Source: Candidatus Hydrogenedentota bacterium
GTDB lineage: Bacteria; Hydrogenedentota; Hydrogenedentia; Hydrogenedentales; GCA-2746185
DNA: 6,268 bases
Direction: 5' to 3'
NCBI GenBank assembly: GCA_030123645.1
Contig: JASJYE010000156.1
Span: 1 to 6,268, forward strand
Below are positions 5,086 through 6,268 of this stretch, in pieces. The notes below the pieces were generated by a model that was given only the letters and a program-made list of their open reading frames with translations, searched no databases and had not been told where the DNA came from. The position numbers and the translations under genes are program-made. The first letter of the stretch is position 1, and each line of letters starts with the position of its first letter.

Positions 5086-6268
5086 ATGCAAAATGCCGTG
5101 ACAAAACTTAAGAAAATGCTCCTCTCCGAGAACGGCCTCTGCCTGTTCCTACTATTCTTGGCAGCCCTTCTCGTAGCGCAACCCCTGCTCTTCCAAGGCC
5201 GAATCCCCTTCGGCGGCGGCGGGCTCTCCGGGATGCCGCCATGGGAAGACGGCCAACCCGCCACTGACATGGAAGCCCCGAGCGTCTCAGACCTCGAGTT
5301 CGCGCGCTACTACGCCTCATTTCGTTTCCTCAGCGATACCGTCCATAGCGGCGACTCGCTTCTATGGGACCCGGGCCGGCAAGCCGGCGTGCCCTTCCTC
5401 GCCCAATGGTGGACGCGCTGTCTTTCGCCTTTCAGCCTGCCCTTCTATCTCTTTGGAATACAGGGCGCCTACGCGGTCTCGACCTTCCTCAAATTATTGA
5501 CCGCCGGCTGGCTCGCGTACTATGTCGTCCTTGTACTCGGCCAGACGCGCGGTTTCGCGCTGCTCGTGGGCCTCAGCCAGCAGTTGGGAGGATTCCTGCT
5601 CCTCTCGCTTCACCACCCCGTCTCCGACGTCATGCCGTGGATCCCCTTGCTCTTCCTCTACGCAGAACGCCTCGCCATCGGACAAGGACGGTATTGGCCA
5701 ATAGGCGCACTTGTAGGGGGCCTGATGCTGCTCAGCGGAGATCCCATCGCCACCATCGCCGCGTTCTTCTTCTTCGTATGCTACTTCTTCGCACGCGTCT
5801 GGAAGAGAAACACCCAGGTGCCGGTGCTAGTCCCCATCGTTGCCGGGATAGTCAGCGCCACGCTTGCCCTCGGCCTGGCCGCCACGCAACTCCTCCCCTC
5901 AATTGAATGGTGGTCACATTCCTCGCCTGTGGCACGGCCCATGGCGCCTCTACCCAACATCGCCCATCTCATCGGCCTCATACTCCCGAATTGGGACGGC
6001 GGTGCGGCAAGACCGGGCCTCGAACGCTCCCTCGGCCTCTTCTTCATAGGACCCGTTCAACTCCTACTCGGCTGCTTGTGGCTGGCATTGCGCAACTACG
6101 CGCCACAGGCGCACCGCAGACGCATCGACAGCCTCCTCGGCATCAGCGCCGCGACGATCTTTGTCACGCTGCTGCTCACGACAGTTTCAACGAACGTGCT
6201 CACGATAGCCCGCTTCTTTAGACCCGAGCACCTCCTGGTTGCCTGCCCCTTTGCGCTCGCACTCGGAT
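5086..6268 (+). CDS. Polytopic membrane protein, YfhO-like (3' end outside window)
   Basis: The frame is open from ATG 5086 to the right edge, giving 394 codons with no stop. Residues 17-36 form a first membrane segment (LCLFLLFLAALLVAQ). A roughly 80-residue, probably extracytoplasmic loop follows, with DLEFARYYASFRFLSDTVHSG and then LLWDPGRQAGVPFLAQ. About seven or eight further hydrophobic segments follow, near 115-130, 133-152, 157-176, 183-195, 205-235, 248-270, 315-336 and 350-375. The layout, especially the 'LLWDPGRQAGVPFLA' loop, SGDPIATIAAFFFF (217-230) and ATQLLPSIEWW (266-276), resembles YfhO-type proteins, thought to be GT-C-fold enzymes acting on lipid-linked sugars or cell-wall polymers. 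No catalytic residue can be assigned here. ATG 5116 (residue 11) is a possible alternative start; ribosome-binding sites are weak at both. Divergent from mutL with a 177-base gap. Confidence 0.75.
   Translation, partial: MQNAVTKLKKMLLSENGLCLFLLFLAALLVAQPLLFQGRIPFGGGGLSGMPPWEDGQPATDMEAPSVSDLEFARYYASFRFLSDTVHSGDSLLWDPGRQAGVPFLAQWWTRCLSPFSLPFYLFGIQGAYAVSTFLKLLTAGWLAYYVVLVLGQTRGFALLVGLSQQLGGFLLLSLHHPVSDVMPWIPLLFLYAERLAIGQGRYWPIGALVGGLMLLSGDPIATIAAFFFFVCYFFARVWKRNTQVPVLVPIVAGIVSATLALGLAATQLLPSIEWWSHSSPVARPMAPLPNIAHLIGLILPNWDGGAARPGLERSLGLFFIGPVQLLLGCLWLALRNYAPQAHRRRIDSLLGISAATIFVTLLLTTVSTNVLTIARFFRPEHLLVACPFALALG

Noticed and set aside
4887..5320. Minus-strand frames of 127 and 70 residues opposite the membrane-protein gene
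   Set aside because: Arg/Gly/Ser-rich shadow composition with no motif; the plus strand encodes a coherent hydrophobic protein from 5086.

Overview
The window is about 60% GC (estimated by eye) and tightly packed. It looks like a chromosomal piece of a flagellated, probably Gram-negative-type bacterium. The phylum cannot be fixed from the sequence alone. The MiaA is of the divergent 'HHFVGH' type, one protein appears to start with GTG and another with TTG, and the spacers carry a palindromic repeat. These fit a deep-branching, PVC- or Hydrogenedentes-like lineage better than a familiar proteobacterium, but this is a weak inference. I see no transposase, phage gene, CRISPR array, tRNA or rRNA.

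Layout from left to right. (1) 1-748, minus: a flagellar rod protein of the FlgF/FlgG family, running off the left edge within what should be a few residues of its C-terminus. (2) 749-1311: a 563-base spacer between divergent genes. It holds the G-rich leader of the rod gene, a weak sigma-54-like site, a run of inverted repeats that might fold as RNA, and the first copy of a dispersed palindromic repeat. (3) 1312-1875, plus: 5-formyltetrahydrofolate cyclo-ligase (ygfA/fau). (4) 1876-2098: a convergent spacer with the second repeat copy in opposite orientation. This copy can fold into a four-arm cloverleaf. (5) 2099-4908, minus: a two-gene operon, mutL then miaA, joined by a 4-base GTGA overlap, with a plausible promoter at 4939-4967. 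(6) 4909-5085: a short divergent spacer. (7) 5086-6268, plus: the N-terminal part of a polytopic membrane protein resembling the YfhO family, open at the right edge.

The genes do not form one pathway. mutL-miaA is a common bacterial pairing (mismatch repair and tRNA i6A37 synthesis), ygfA is one-carbon housekeeping, and the rod gene presumably belongs to a flagellar operon continuing to the left. No new multi-gene system is evident.

Two things deserve a second look. One is the inverted pair of cloverleaf repeats that bracket ygfA. The other is a 24-base all-purine, G-quadruplex-capable tract inside miaA, which replaces the family's conserved IGTA(K)P loop with an arginine/glycine run without changing the frame.
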